Assembly: GCF_902832845.1 (NCBI RefSeq)
Contig: NZ_CADFDB010000008.1
Coordinates: 1 to 64,000 of the forward strand
Source: Burkholderia metallica
GTDB taxonomy: Bacteria; Pseudomonadota; Gammaproteobacteria; Burkholderiales; Burkholderiaceae
Length of the DNA: 64,000 nt
Reading direction: 5' to 3'
The notes under the pieces were generated by a model that had not been told where the DNA came from, did not search any database, and worked only from the letters and a program-made list of their open reading frames with translations. Within the stretch, counting starts at the first letter, position 1, and each line of letters begins with the position of its first letter. This document shows, piece by piece, positions 24,694 through 33,736 of this stretch. Made by a program: the position numbers and the translations under genes.

Positions 24694-25524
24694 TCAACAA
24701 TCGACCAGCGCCCAGTCGAACAGCTCGCGGCGCGTGCGCACGCCGAGCTTCGCGAACGCGCGCTTCACGTACGACTCGGCCGTCGACAACTTCACGTCGA
24801 GCTGCTGCGCGGCCTCGGGCACCGAGCGCCCGCACAGCATCAGCCGGCAGATTTCGTGCTCGCGGCGCGACAGTTGCACGTCCTGCCGTTCGAGGCGCGC
24901 GTCGAAGCGCGCCTGCGACGCGGTATTCACCGTGCCCGACGCCACGCGCCGCGCCGCGCAGCTGCGCGCATGCAGCTCGAACATCGGGAACAGCAGGTCG
25001 ACCATCTGCCTGAAATGGAACAGCTCGTCCCTCGTGAACGCGGGCCGCCCGACGGTGCGCGCGAGCCCGAGCGCGTATTGCAGGTGCGCGTTGCCGTGCA
25101 CGAGCATGCATTCCTGCGCGATGCCCGGTTCGTCGAAGATCCGGCGGCGGAATTCGCCCTGCGCGATGCCTTCCACGTCGCGCTGCACGAGCAGCGTGCC
25201 GGGCTTGCCGCGCAGCGGCACGACCAGCGGGTCGGCGAGGCAGTAGTCCTGATAGTAGACATCCATCACGCGCAGCGTATCGGCCGCGAAACGCAGGCTG
25301 CCGCTGCCGAGCCATTCGACGACGAAGCCCGACGTGCTGCCCGCATCCGCGCGCCAGCGTTCGAGGTGCACGGCGTCGGCGTCGATGCTGTCGTTGACGA
25401 ACTCGGTGACCGCGCCGACGAAATCCGGCGTGCCGACCGCGCGCAGCGTCGCGCCGAGCGTGTCTGGGCGCACGCCGATCAGGTAGTGGCCGCGGGCGGC
25501 CGGGTCGGGCTGGAGAAGTCGCAT
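24694..25524 (-). CDS. LuxR-family regulator (paralogue 2)
   Basis: A 276-residue LuxR-type regulator. The C-terminal helix-turn-helix has LSRREHEICRLMLCGRSVPEAAQQL, then TAESYVKRAFAKLGVRTRREL. It matches the regulator at 19353-20237 nearly residue for residue across this region and in ELFHFRQMVDLLFPMFELHA against the equivalent stretch there. It is divergent from the amidohydrolase-binding protein operon, whose promoter carries the shared GGGGGGCATACCG motif. The start at ATG 25524 is chosen by alignment with the paralogue. Confidence 0.85.
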   Translation of the reverse strand: MRLLQPDPAARGHYLIGVRPDTLGATLRAVGTPDFVGAVTEFVNDSIDADAVHLERWRADAGSTSGFVVEWLGSGSLRFAADTLRVMDVYYQDYCLADPLVVPLRGKPGTLLVQRDVEGIAQGEFRRRIFDEPGIAQECMLVHGNAHLQYALGLARTVGRPAFTRDELFHFRQMVDLLFPMFELHARSCAARRVASGTVNTASQARFDARLERQDVQLSRREHEICRLMLCGRSVPEAAQQLDVKLSTAESYVKRAFAKLGVRTRRELFDWALVDC

Positions 25525-25687
25525 GGTCGGGCATCGGCGGTCAGGGGACAGCGCGACGTTACGCGAACGCCGTGCACGCGTCAGCCGGGAATTCACCGGA
25601 TCGGCCCCACGAATTTCAAGCGTTGTCCCCAAAACGACGACAAGCCTGCGCGCGCGGCGGCCGGAATTCGCCGAAGCCCCGGCGGCG

Positions 25688-25700
25688 GGGGGGCATACCG
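25688..25700 (+). promoter_or_regulatory. Shared motif GGGGGGCATACCG, copy 2
   Basis: An exact copy of the 13-mer at 20363-20375, here 75 bases before the amidohydrolase start and 17 bases before a good -10 box (TATAGT, 25717-25722). An activator site overlapping or just above the -35 position is a reasonable reading. Confidence 0.5.
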
Positions 25701-25762
25701 CCGCGAATCGTCTGCCTATAGTGAAAGCACTTCGAAAACCTGATCAACAGAAAGGACAGGCC

Positions 25763-27493
25763 ATGCAGATGCAACCGACGCCCGCCGCAACGGATTCGAC
25801 GCCGGCGGATTTCGTTCTGACCAACGCGAAGGTCTACACCGTCGATCCGCACCGGCCGTGGGCGCAGGCCGTCGCCGTGCGCGACGGCCGGATCGTTTTC
25901 GTCGGCGATACGGCGGCCGTGCAGGCTTGCGTCGGGGCGGACACGAAGGTCGTCGATGCGGCCGGCCGGCTCGTGCTGCCGGGCTTCGTCGAATCGCACT
26001 GGCACTTCGAGACGACCGCGTTCGCGTTCCAGGCGTTCGTGAACTACGAGGATCCGCAGAAGGTGCTCGCCGCGCTGCGCGCGTACGTCGACTCGCACCC
26101 GGACGAGCCGGCGATCACCGGGATGGGCTGGGTGCAGGCGACGATTCCGCCCGCGCTGCTGCGCAGGCAGACGCTCGACGCGATCTGCGCGGATCGCCCG
26201 GTGTGCCTGCTGTCGACCGACTTCCATTCGATGTGGGTGAACTCGAAGGCGCTGGAGATCGCCGGCATCGATGCGGCGACGCCGCCGGTGCAGGAAGGCG
26301 CGAGCTGGTTCGAGAAGGATGCGGTGACCGGAGAGCCGACCGGCCTGATCGTCGACGGCGCCGCGTATTCGCTGGTGTTGCAGCGGATCAGCGCGGCCGG
26401 CCTGCTGCCGACCGGCATCGACCTGTACCTGAAATCGATCCCGCCGTGGCAGAAGAAGCTGTGCGCGGCCGGCGTGACGACCGTGTTCGACGCGGGCTTC
26501 TTCGACGCGAGCGGCGACCAGTCGCTGCTGTACGAGACGCTGCAGACGATGGAGCGCGCGGGCGACCTGAAGCTGCGCGTGGTGGGCAGCGTCGCGGTGA
26601 TCGGCGAGGCTGACGACCCCGTCGGCACGCTCGTCGAATACCGCGAGCGGTACGATTCGCCGCTCGTGAAGGCGCGCGCGCTGAAGCTGTTCCTCGACGG
26701 CACCGAGGCGAACCACACCGCGTACCTGCTCGAACCGTACGCGGACCGCCCGGACACCCGCGGCGCGCCGACGATGCCGGCCGAGACGTTCAACCGCTAC
26801 CTGGTCGAAGCCGATCGTGCGAACGCGAACGTGATGGTGCATTGCGTGGGCGACGCGGCCGTGCGGATGGCGCTCGACGGCTTCGACGCGGTCAACCGCA
26901 CGAACCCGCCGCGCGATCGCCGCCACGTGATCACGCATGCGTTCCTCACGCATCCGGACGACATCCCGCGCTTTCGCCGCGCCGGCGTGATGGCGAACAC
27001 GCAGCTGCAGTGGGGCGTGGTCGACGCGTACACCGAGCAGTTGCGCGACCACTACGGCCACGAGCGATGGAGCAACATGTACAAGTTCCGCACGTTCGTC
27101 GACGCAGGCGTGACGGTGTCGATCGGCATGGATGGCCTCGCGTGCCAGTGCCGCTGCCAGCACAAGCCGCTCGAACACATCGAGTCGGGCCATACGCGCC
27201 AGCTTGCCGGCGAGCCCGATGCGCCGGTGTTCCCGGACATCGCCGAGCGCCTGAGCATTCCGCAACTGATCGCCGCGTACACGATACACGGCGCGTACCA
27301 GCTCGGGATGGAGCACGAAGTCGGCTCGCTCACGCGCGGCAAGCGCGCGGATCTCGTCGTGCTCGAAAACGACCTGTTCGAAGTCGGCCAGTACGACATC
27401 GGCCGCATCGACGTCGCGCTGACGATGATGGGCGGGCGCATCACGCACGTGGGCGACGACTTCGGCGTGCGTACCGGCGTGCAGGCATCCTGA
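25763..27493 (+). CDS. Metal-dependent amidohydrolase (YtcJ-like, amidohydrolase 3 family)
   Basis: A 576-residue amidohydrolase. The N-terminal small beta-domain begins FVLTNAKVYTVD, and the metal site motif is LPGFVESHWHFE, in place of the usual HxH as HWH. Later His/Asp ligands appear in VMVHCVGDAAV, THAFLTHPDD and SIGMDG. The C-terminus has the GSLTRGKRADLVVLENDLFEV typical of YtcJ-type proteins. The natural substrate is unknown; an N-acyl or cyclic amide of an amine would suit the polyamine context. It begins an operon with a PotF-like binding protein. ATG 25763 has an AAAGGA site. Confidence 0.85.
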   Translation: MQMQPTPAATDSTPADFVLTNAKVYTVDPHRPWAQAVAVRDGRIVFVGDTAAVQACVGADTKVVDAAGRLVLPGFVESHWHFETTAFAFQAFVNYEDPQKVLAALRAYVDSHPDEPAITGMGWVQATIPPALLRRQTLDAICADRPVCLLSTDFHSMWVNSKALEIAGIDAATPPVQEGASWFEKDAVTGEPTGLIVDGAAYSLVLQRISAAGLLPTGIDLYLKSIPPWQKKLCAAGVTTVFDAGFFDASGDQSLLYETLQTMERAGDLKLRVVGSVAVIGEADDPVGTLVEYRERYDSPLVKARALKLFLDGTEANHTAYLLEPYADRPDTRGAPTMPAETFNRYLVEADRANANVMVHCVGDAAVRMALDGFDAVNRTNPPRDRRHVITHAFLTHPDDIPRFRRAGVMANTQLQWGVVDAYTEQLRDHYGHERWSNMYKFRTFVDAGVTVSIGMDGLACQCRCQHKPLEHIESGHTRQLAGEPDAPVFPDIAERLSIPQLIAAYTIHGAYQLGMEHEVGSLTRGKRADLVVLENDLFEVGQYDIGRIDVALTMMGGRITHVGDDFGVRTGVQAS

Positions 27494-27720
27494 GCGTCGG
27501 CCCGGCTGGCCCGGCCCGGCCTGACGAAGCGACGGCGGAGGCTTTCAACCGGCTTGCGCCGTTCGTCGGCCCGCGCATCCGGCCGGAACCGGACGCGCCG
27601 ATTGTGCGGCGTGTCCCCCTATTGGCAGGGCAGACCGGCCAATTTCCTCTGGCTACATTTTCCCGGACCGAAGCACACACCGCTCGTCACGAGCGGATCA
27701 CGACATCGACGGAGGAAACC

Positions 27721-28836
27721 ATGGCAGGGGATTGGGGCAAGCATCTGGGAACGGCATGCGCGGCGCTCGCGCTGGGCGGCTGCCTGTGGGCCGGCATGCC
27801 GGCCGCGCACGCGGCGGACGTCGTCAACGTGTACAACTGGGGCAACTCGATCGGCAAGGCGACCATCGCGAACTTCGAGAAGGCGACCGGCATCAAGGTG
27901 GTCTATCAGGAGTTCGATTCGAACGAGACGCTGCAGGCGAAGCTGCTGTCGGGCACGTCGGGCTACGACGTCGTCGTGCCGTCCGACATCTTCTGGGCGC
28001 GGCAGCTGCAGGCCGGCCTCTACCGCAAGATCGACAAAAGCCAGGTGCCGAACTACGGGCTGCTCGATCCGGACATCATGAAGGTGCTCGCGAAGGACGA
28101 CCCGGGCAACCAGTTCGGCATTCCGTGGACGTGGGGCACGGATGGCCTCGGGATGAACGTCGAGAAGGTGAAGGCCGCGCTCGGCAACGACGCGCCGCTC
28201 GACAGCTGGGCGCTGCTGTTCGATCCGAAATACGCGCAGAAGCTGAAGCACTGCGGCGTCTCGGTGCTCGATTCGCCGGTCGATGCGTTCGGGATGGCGT
28301 TCGTCTATCTGAAGAAGGACCCGAACACGACGAACCCGGCCGACTACCAGGCCGCGTACGAGCTGCTGAAGACGGTGCGGCCGTACATCACGCAGTTCAA
28401 TTCGAGCAGCTACATCAACGATCTCGCGGGCGGCGACATCTGCCTCGCGCTGGGCTGGTCAGGCGACGTGAACTCCGCGCGGATCGCGGCCGCCGCCGCG
28501 AAGAAGCCGTATCACATCAAGTACGTGATCCCGACCGAAGGCAGCGCGATGTGGTTCGACATGATGGCGGTGCCGAAGGATGCGCCGCATCCCGACGCCG
28601 CGCTGAAGTTCGTCAACTTCGTGCTGTCGGAGAAGGAGAGCGCGAACCTGACGAACGACACGTCGTATCCGTCGGCCGTGCCGTCGTCGCGGCATCTGGT
28701 GCGCGCCGAAGTGACGAGCGATCCGGCCGTGTTCCCGCCCGCCGACGTGATCCGCAGGCTGAGCCTCAGCAAGCCGGTGCCGCCCGAGCTGATGCGCCTG
28801 CAGAACCGGCTCTGGACGAAGCTGAAGACCGAGTAA
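27721..28836 (+). CDS. Polyamine ABC transporter substrate-binding protein (PotF-like)
   Basis: A 371-residue periplasmic binding protein with a signal peptide (hydrophobic core, AHA cleavage). Mature VVNVYNWGNSIGKATIANFEK is the PotD/PotF opening; EFDSNETLQAKLLSG and YDVVVPSDIFWARQLQAGLY follow. The ligand-cage region includes PWTWGTDGLGMN and ALGWSGDVN. It binds putrescine, spermidine or a close analogue. No permease gene lies beside it; permeases and ATPase of the matching type end at 1925. Confidence 0.9.
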   Translation: MAGDWGKHLGTACAALALGGCLWAGMPAAHAADVVNVYNWGNSIGKATIANFEKATGIKVVYQEFDSNETLQAKLLSGTSGYDVVVPSDIFWARQLQAGLYRKIDKSQVPNYGLLDPDIMKVLAKDDPGNQFGIPWTWGTDGLGMNVEKVKAALGNDAPLDSWALLFDPKYAQKLKHCGVSVLDSPVDAFGMAFVYLKKDPNTTNPADYQAAYELLKTVRPYITQFNSSSYINDLAGGDICLALGWSGDVNSARIAAAAAKKPYHIKYVIPTEGSAMWFDMMAVPKDAPHPDAALKFVNFVLSEKESANLTNDTSYPSAVPSSRHLVRAEVTSDPAVFPPADVIRRLSLSKPVPPELMRLQNRLWTKLKTE

Positions 28837-28934
28837 GCCGGCCGCTGCGTCTTTTCACTCCCATGTACCTTTCGTGCGCCCCGCCGCTGATCGCAGCGGG
28901 CGGGGGCGCGCGCGTCCCGACGACCACCCACACC

Positions 28935-30461
28935 ATGAAAATCACACACATGACGGCGCTGTGCGTGCTTGCGTTCGAAGCGGCTTGCGCATTCGCGCAC
29001 ACGCCGCGGGCAACCGACGCGAGCAGGATGCAGGCGCTGCAGGCGCAGGTCACCGCGCTGCAGCAGCAGGTGAACGAACTGCGCGCGAGCATGCTGGCGG
29101 CGCAGCCCGCCGGCGCGGCAACGGCTGCCGCACCGGCCGCCGATGCAGCGCCGGCCTTCACGAACGACGACCTGCAGCAGATGCGCGAGCAGATCGCGAA
29201 CGCATCGCTGAAGGTCGACTCGCTGCAGGAAGCGGCGACCACCGGCCCGCTCGCGGGCCTGAGCATCACCGGCTACGTCGATCCGGTGTACCTGTTCAAC
29301 CGCGCGCAGCGCACGTCCGGCTTCCAGTTCCTGAATCACGACCCGGGCGCGTACGACTACTTCAACAGCACGATCGGCGACGTCTACCTCGACATCAAGA
29401 AGACCTTCGGCGTCGGCCCGATGGCGCCGTCGGCGGAGGTCGTGATCCAGCCGAACCGCGGTTTCGGCAACGTGTTCAGCAATTCGCACGGCGGCGTCGG
29501 CAACAACATCGTCACGCAGGCGGTGGTTACCGTGCCGCTCAGCACGACGCGCACGTTCGAGATCGGGATGATGCCGAGCCTCGCCGGCTACGAGGTGCAG
29601 CCGTCGACGCAGATGCTGACGCTCACGCACGGACTGCTGTACGACTTCAGCGAGCCGGGCAACCTGATCGGCGTCGGGCTGAAGGGCTCCAACGCGGCGA
29701 TGACGCGCTTCTGGCAGGTCGTGATCGGCAACGAGGTGCTGCGCACCGCCGGCGCGATCGCGAACGCGGCGAACAACACGACGAAAACCAACTGGACGCC
29801 GACGATCACCGCGCGCTTCGACAACGCGACGTCGACCGCGTTCGACTTCGGCGTGTCCGGGATGCTCGGCCGGCAGTCGCTGTTCTCGCCGTGCGCGCAG
29901 GCGGGCGGTTACGGCTACCAGTGCAACGGTTCGTCGCCGACCGGCCTCTACAAGTACGTGGAAGCCGACGTCACCTATACGCACGACAAGACGCAGGTCA
30001 ACGCACAGGTGGACTACGGCGAACTGCAGAAGGGCGCATGGAACGGCGGCACCGCGCGCTGGTACGGGATGTCGCTGCTCGGCCATACCAAGTGGACGAC
30101 GTCGTGGGTCGGCCGCATGGGTGCGACGCTGCGCTTCGACTACCTGAACAACACGTCGAACGGCGGCGGCGGCACGAACATCCAGTACGGGCTCGCGGGC
30201 GGCAATCCGTCGGTGAACGGGTCGAGCGGCTTCGGCATCGATCCGGCGTGCTTCCAGGGTTCGTCGACGAACGGCACCGAGTGCAAGGGCGCGCAGCGCT
30301 ATGCGATCACGGCCGACCTGCTGTTCTATCCGACGCAGCAGATCACCGTGAAGCTCGAATACCGGCACGACGCGGCGAACCATCCGGTATTCGTGAAGAA
30401 CGACGGGTCGTACTCGCGCAGCAACGACCTGGCCGGGATGCAGTTCATCTATTCGTTCTGA
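28935..30461 (+). CDS. DUF3138-type outer-membrane protein
   Basis: A 508-residue probable outer-membrane beta-barrel. A signal peptide ending at AFA is followed by a short coiled coil (MQALQAQVTALQQQVNELR, about 32-50), then alternating strands rich in aromatic and Gly residues. The C-terminus ends in Phe (FIYSF), the usual barrel signal. The architecture fits the DUF3138 porin-like family found in Burkholderia next to amine and opine transport genes. It probably forms the outer-membrane channel for the substrate taken up by the binding protein encoded just upstream. Confidence 0.75.
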   Translation: MKITHMTALCVLAFEAACAFAHTPRATDASRMQALQAQVTALQQQVNELRASMLAAQPAGAATAAAPAADAAPAFTNDDLQQMREQIANASLKVDSLQEAATTGPLAGLSITGYVDPVYLFNRAQRTSGFQFLNHDPGAYDYFNSTIGDVYLDIKKTFGVGPMAPSAEVVIQPNRGFGNVFSNSHGGVGNNIVTQAVVTVPLSTTRTFEIGMMPSLAGYEVQPSTQMLTLTHGLLYDFSEPGNLIGVGLKGSNAAMTRFWQVVIGNEVLRTAGAIANAANNTTKTNWTPTITARFDNATSTAFDFGVSGMLGRQSLFSPCAQAGGYGYQCNGSSPTGLYKYVEADVTYTHDKTQVNAQVDYGELQKGAWNGGTARWYGMSLLGHTKWTTSWVGRMGATLRFDYLNNTSNGGGGTNIQYGLAGGNPSVNGSSGFGIDPACFQGSSTNGTECKGAQRYAITADLLFYPTQQITVKLEYRHDAANHPVFVKNDGSYSRSNDLAGMQFIYSF

Positions 30462-30570
30462 CCGCTTTTTCCGCTCCGGCCGGCGCGTGTGCCGGTCGGT
30501 CAGTTGCACGACGCATCCCGTTGCGGGCCGCGCGGGCCCGGAACGCATCCCACACACAGGAGATTCGACC

Positions 30571-31647
30571 TTGAAGCTGCACACCTTCGTGACCGACGTC
30601 ACCGATCCGCGCGAGCGCGGCCGCCTGATCGGCGAGCGCTTCGCGCCGGCGATCCGCGAAACGGTCGCGCTGTATCTCGCGTTCTTCCCGAAGCTCGGCA
30701 TCGCGCCGCAGCGGGCGCGGGAGATCGGCGAAGCGAGCGTCGCCGCGCTCGGCGCGTGGTGCCCGCGTCTGGCCGCCGAAGTCGACGCGATCGCCGACGG
30801 CGTCGACCTGCCGCGCTGGCAGCTCGCGTGCCTGAACGCGCGCACCGAGATTCTCGCCACCGCGCCCGCGTCGGCCGAAGGCGAGTGCTCGACGACGGTC
30901 TACGCGCCGGCCGGCCCGCACGCACCACGCACGCTGCAGACGTGGGACTGGCACGACAGCCTCGCGCCGCAGGGGCTGCTGATGCGGTTCGCCACGCCGC
31001 ACGGCCGCACCGTCAAGCTGTTCACCGAATGCGGGATGCTCGCGAAACTCGGCGTGAACGACGCGGGGCTCGGGCTGCACTTCAACATCCTGCATCACGC
31101 GAGCGACAACGACGGCGGGGGCGTGCCCGTGCACGCGATCGCACGACGGCTGCTCGAAGACGCGACGACGGTGCAGGAAGCGATCGACATCGCGCGCACC
31201 GCGCGCGTGAGCGCATCGACGGTGCTGACCGCGTTCACGCGGCACGACGCGAACCCGCGCGCGGCGAGCATCGAGCTGAGCCCGTCGGGCGTCGGCGTCG
31301 TGGTGCCGCGTCCGGACGGCTGGCTGCTGCATACGAACCACTTCCTAGATCGCGCGTTGAGCGGCGGCGAGTGCATGCCCGACAGCTCGACCACGCGCGA
31401 ACGCTTCGCGCACCTGAACGACGTCGTGAGCGGGATGACGGGCGCCGACGTGCGTGCGCGCGCGGCGGCGATGTGCGGGGCGGCCGGCGACCAGGCGGTG
31501 GTGTGCTTCCATCCGGACCTGTCGATGCCCGACACCGAGCGCTGGGAAACGCTGCTGACCGTCGGCATCGATACCGACGCGTGCGCGCTCGACTACGTGG
31601 CCGGCACGCCGTACGCGCTCGCGCGCGACGGGTTTCAGCGGTTCTGA
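30571..31647 (+). CDS. C45-family autoproteolytic acyltransferase/hydrolase
   Basis: A 358-residue protein of peptidase family C45 (acyl-CoA:6-aminopenicillanic-acid acyltransferase-like Ntn hydrolases). The predicted autoprocessing nucleophile is Cys in GECSTTVYAP (about residue 109), with NARTEILA just before and TWDWHDS after, both family features. It would cleave an amide or transfer an acyl group. The start is probably TTG at 30571, eight bases after AGGAG (30558-30562); no ATG begins the conserved region. As last gene of the amidohydrolase-binding protein-DUF3138 operon, it suggests the transported compound is an N-acylated amine. Confidence 0.82.
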   Translation: MKLHTFVTDVTDPRERGRLIGERFAPAIRETVALYLAFFPKLGIAPQRAREIGEASVAALGAWCPRLAAEVDAIADGVDLPRWQLACLNARTEILATAPASAEGECSTTVYAPAGPHAPRTLQTWDWHDSLAPQGLLMRFATPHGRTVKLFTECGMLAKLGVNDAGLGLHFNILHHASDNDGGGVPVHAIARRLLEDATTVQEAIDIARTARVSASTVLTAFTRHDANPRAASIELSPSGVGVVVPRPDGWLLHTNHFLDRALSGGECMPDSSTTRERFAHLNDVVSGMTGADVRARAAAMCGAAGDQAVVCFHPDLSMPDTERWETLLTVGIDTDACALDYVAGTPYALARDGFQRF

Positions 31648-31705
31648 TCCGCCGGATGCGGGCCGGTGGCGCGGCGTGGGCGGGTTGCCCGTGCCGCGCG
31701 CACGC

Positions 31706-33091
31706 TCATGCGTCGATGCGTTCGACCTTGCCGACCAGCAACCCGTACGACAGGCTGCCGGCAAGCGCCATTGCGGCGATGTAGGTGATCGCGCGCGAGA
31801 AGTCCGCGCCGTCCACGAGCAGGCCGATCACGATCGGCGTGGCGATCGCCGACAGGTTGCCGATCAGGTTGAACACGCCGCCCGTGAGGCCGAGCAGCCG
31901 CGCGGGCGCGAGCCCCGACACGAGCGACCACGTGATCGACGCGAAGCCGTTGCCGAAGAACGCGATCGTCATGAACGCGATCACCCAGCCCGTCGACGTC
32001 ACGTAGTTCGCGCCGATGATGCAGGTCGAGATCAGCAGCCCCGAGATGATCGGCAGCTTGCGCGCGAAGCCCTGCGACGCGCCGCGGCGCATCAGCCAGT
32101 CCGACAGCACGCCCGAGCACAGCACGCCGACGAACGCGGCGAGGAACGGCAGCGACGCGAGGAAGCCCGACTTGATGAAGTCCATGCCGCGATACTTGAC
32201 GAGGTAGGTCGGGAACCACGTGAGGAAGAACCACAGCGTCGAGTTCAGCGCGAACTGGCCGAGGTAGATGCCCCACAGCTTGCGCCGGCCGAGCACGACG
32301 CCGAGGTCGCGCCACGTCGACGGTGCGCGCTCGCTGCGCGCCGCGACGCGGTCCTCGAGATCGACGAGCCCGCCGCCGTCGCGGATCAGCGCGATCTCGG
32401 CCGCGTTGACGCCACGGAACGCGCGCGGCTCGCGATACACCGCATACCAGATCGCGGCCCATGCGATGCCGGCAAGGCCGGTCGCGACGAACACCATGTG
32501 CCAGCCGAGATGCACCTGCAGCCACGCGAGCACCGGCGTGAGGAACGCGAGGCCGACGAACTGGCCCGACGTGTAGCCGCCGATCGCGCTCGCGCGTTCG
32601 CGGGTCGGGAACCAGGTCGTCACCACGCGATTGTTGATCGGATAGGCCGGCGCTTCGAGCGCGCCGACCGCGAGGCGCAGCACGATCAGCCCGACGAACG
32701 AACCCGCGAAACCGAGCAGCAGCGTCGCGGCCGACCACAGCGCGAGCGCGCCCGCATACAGCATGCGCGGCGACACCTTGTCGACGAGCCAGCCGCCCGG
32801 AATCTGCATCAGCGCATAGGTCCAGCCGAACGCGGAGAACACGAGGCCCGCGCGCACCGGATCGATATTCAGCTCCTTGAACAGCGCGGGCGCGGCGATC
32901 GACAGGTTGCTGCGGTCGAGATAGTTGATCACGACGGTGACGAACAGCAGCGCGAGGATCAGCAGGCGCTTGCGGCTCGGCTGCGCGGTCTGTGCCGCGG
33001 GTGCGCGGGCGGCGGCGTCGGATGCGGCGCCGGCGTGGGCGGGCTGTCGTTCCGGCGGGTTGGCATGGGTGCGTGACGCGGAAGGGGCCAC
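31706..33091 (-). CDS. MFS transporter, anion:cation symporter (ACS) family
   Basis: A 461-residue, 12-helix major-facilitator protein. VINYLDRSNLSIAAP in helix 1 and GWTYALMQIPGGWLVDKVSPR at helices 2-3 are the hallmarks of the ACS family (glucarate, galactonate, hydroxyphenylacetate, phthalate transporters). GTG at 33091 is chosen because GGAG lies six bases before it; a longer frame starts at ATG 33121. It is convergent with the C45 gene. The substrate is likely an organic anion; unknown. Confidence 0.85.
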   Translation of the reverse strand: MAPSASRTHANPPERQPAHAGAASDAAARAPAAQTAQPSRKRLLILALLFVTVVINYLDRSNLSIAAPALFKELNIDPVRAGLVFSAFGWTYALMQIPGGWLVDKVSPRMLYAGALALWSAATLLLGFAGSFVGLIVLRLAVGALEAPAYPINNRVVTTWFPTRERASAIGGYTSGQFVGLAFLTPVLAWLQVHLGWHMVFVATGLAGIAWAAIWYAVYREPRAFRGVNAAEIALIRDGGGLVDLEDRVAARSERAPSTWRDLGVVLGRRKLWGIYLGQFALNSTLWFFLTWFPTYLVKYRGMDFIKSGFLASLPFLAAFVGVLCSGVLSDWLMRRGASQGFARKLPIISGLLISTCIIGANYVTSTGWVIAFMTIAFFGNGFASITWSLVSGLAPARLLGLTGGVFNLIGNLSAIATPIVIGLLVDGADFSRAITYIAAMALAGSLSYGLLVGKVERIDA

Positions 33092-33310
33092 GATCGTCTC
33101 CTGTGTTCTGTGCCCGGCCATCGCCCGCGAGCGGGGCGGCCGGATCGAATAGCTTTGGAGCGAACGTTAGAGCCGTGGCGCGCGGTGCGTCAACATTTGA
33201 ACAGGCATCCCTATTAATGGGACGTCACGCGCTCACTATGTGGGAAAGGGCGACGAGCGCGTCACGGGCAGGCGCGGGAGCGACGGCGGGGATGAACGGG
33301 CCGGCGATGC

Positions 33311-33679
33311 CTAGCTGGGTGCGCTGTCGTCCTGGTAACCGCTCTTGCCGACGAAGATTTCCTTCAGCGCGGCGCGCAGTGCGACCGGATCGTACTGGCC
33401 GGGCGCGAGATGGATCACGTAGCGCGTGTGGCCGTCGAGCCGTGCGGCGACGGCGGGTTCGAGTTCGACGACGATCGCGGTGTCGGTCAGGCGCACCGAC
33501 AGATCCTTCACGCGCGCGTTGATCTGGTCGCGCACCATCACCTCGATCAGCGCGTCGTCCGGAAAGCGCGACAGCGCGAAGCAATAGTCCTGCTCCGCAT
33601 CGTGGCAGTAGATGTTGGCGAAGCTGTCGTCGTCGTCGAGGTCGGACGTTGCCGCGCCGATGGTGGCATGGAGTTCCAT
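33311..33679 (-). CDS. Small protein, possibly Imm10-like
   Basis: A 122-residue soluble protein with no signal peptide or membrane segment. Sequence features: an acidic DLDDDDSF near residue 13, FALSRFPDDALIEVMVRDQ, then HTRYVIHLAPGQYD. The layout is reminiscent of small Imm10-type immunity proteins, but I cannot confirm this, and no toxin gene is adjacent. ATG 33679 has AGGAA eight to ten bases upstream. The HxlR gene precedes it on the same strand across a tandem repeat. Confidence 0.65.
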   Translation of the reverse strand: MELHATIGAATSDLDDDDSFANIYCHDAEQDYCFALSRFPDDALIEVMVRDQINARVKDLSVRLTDTAIVVELEPAVAARLDGHTRYVIHLAPGQYDPVALRAALKEIFVGKSGYQDDSAPS

Positions 33680-33700
33680 GAACGGGGGTTCCTGGGTAAT

Positions 33701-33736
33701 GGGTTATCGGGGTTATCGGGGTTATCGGGGTTATCG
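33701..33736. repeat. Tandem 9-bp repeat (GGGTTATCG x4)
   Basis: There are four perfect copies of GGGTTATCG plus a degenerate copy (GGGTAATGG) before and a G-run after. On the minus strand the HxlR gene runs into the repeat and takes its stop codon from it (TAA at 33731-33733). Repeat-number change would alter the distance to the next gene but not the HxlR reading frame before the stop. Confidence 0.9.
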
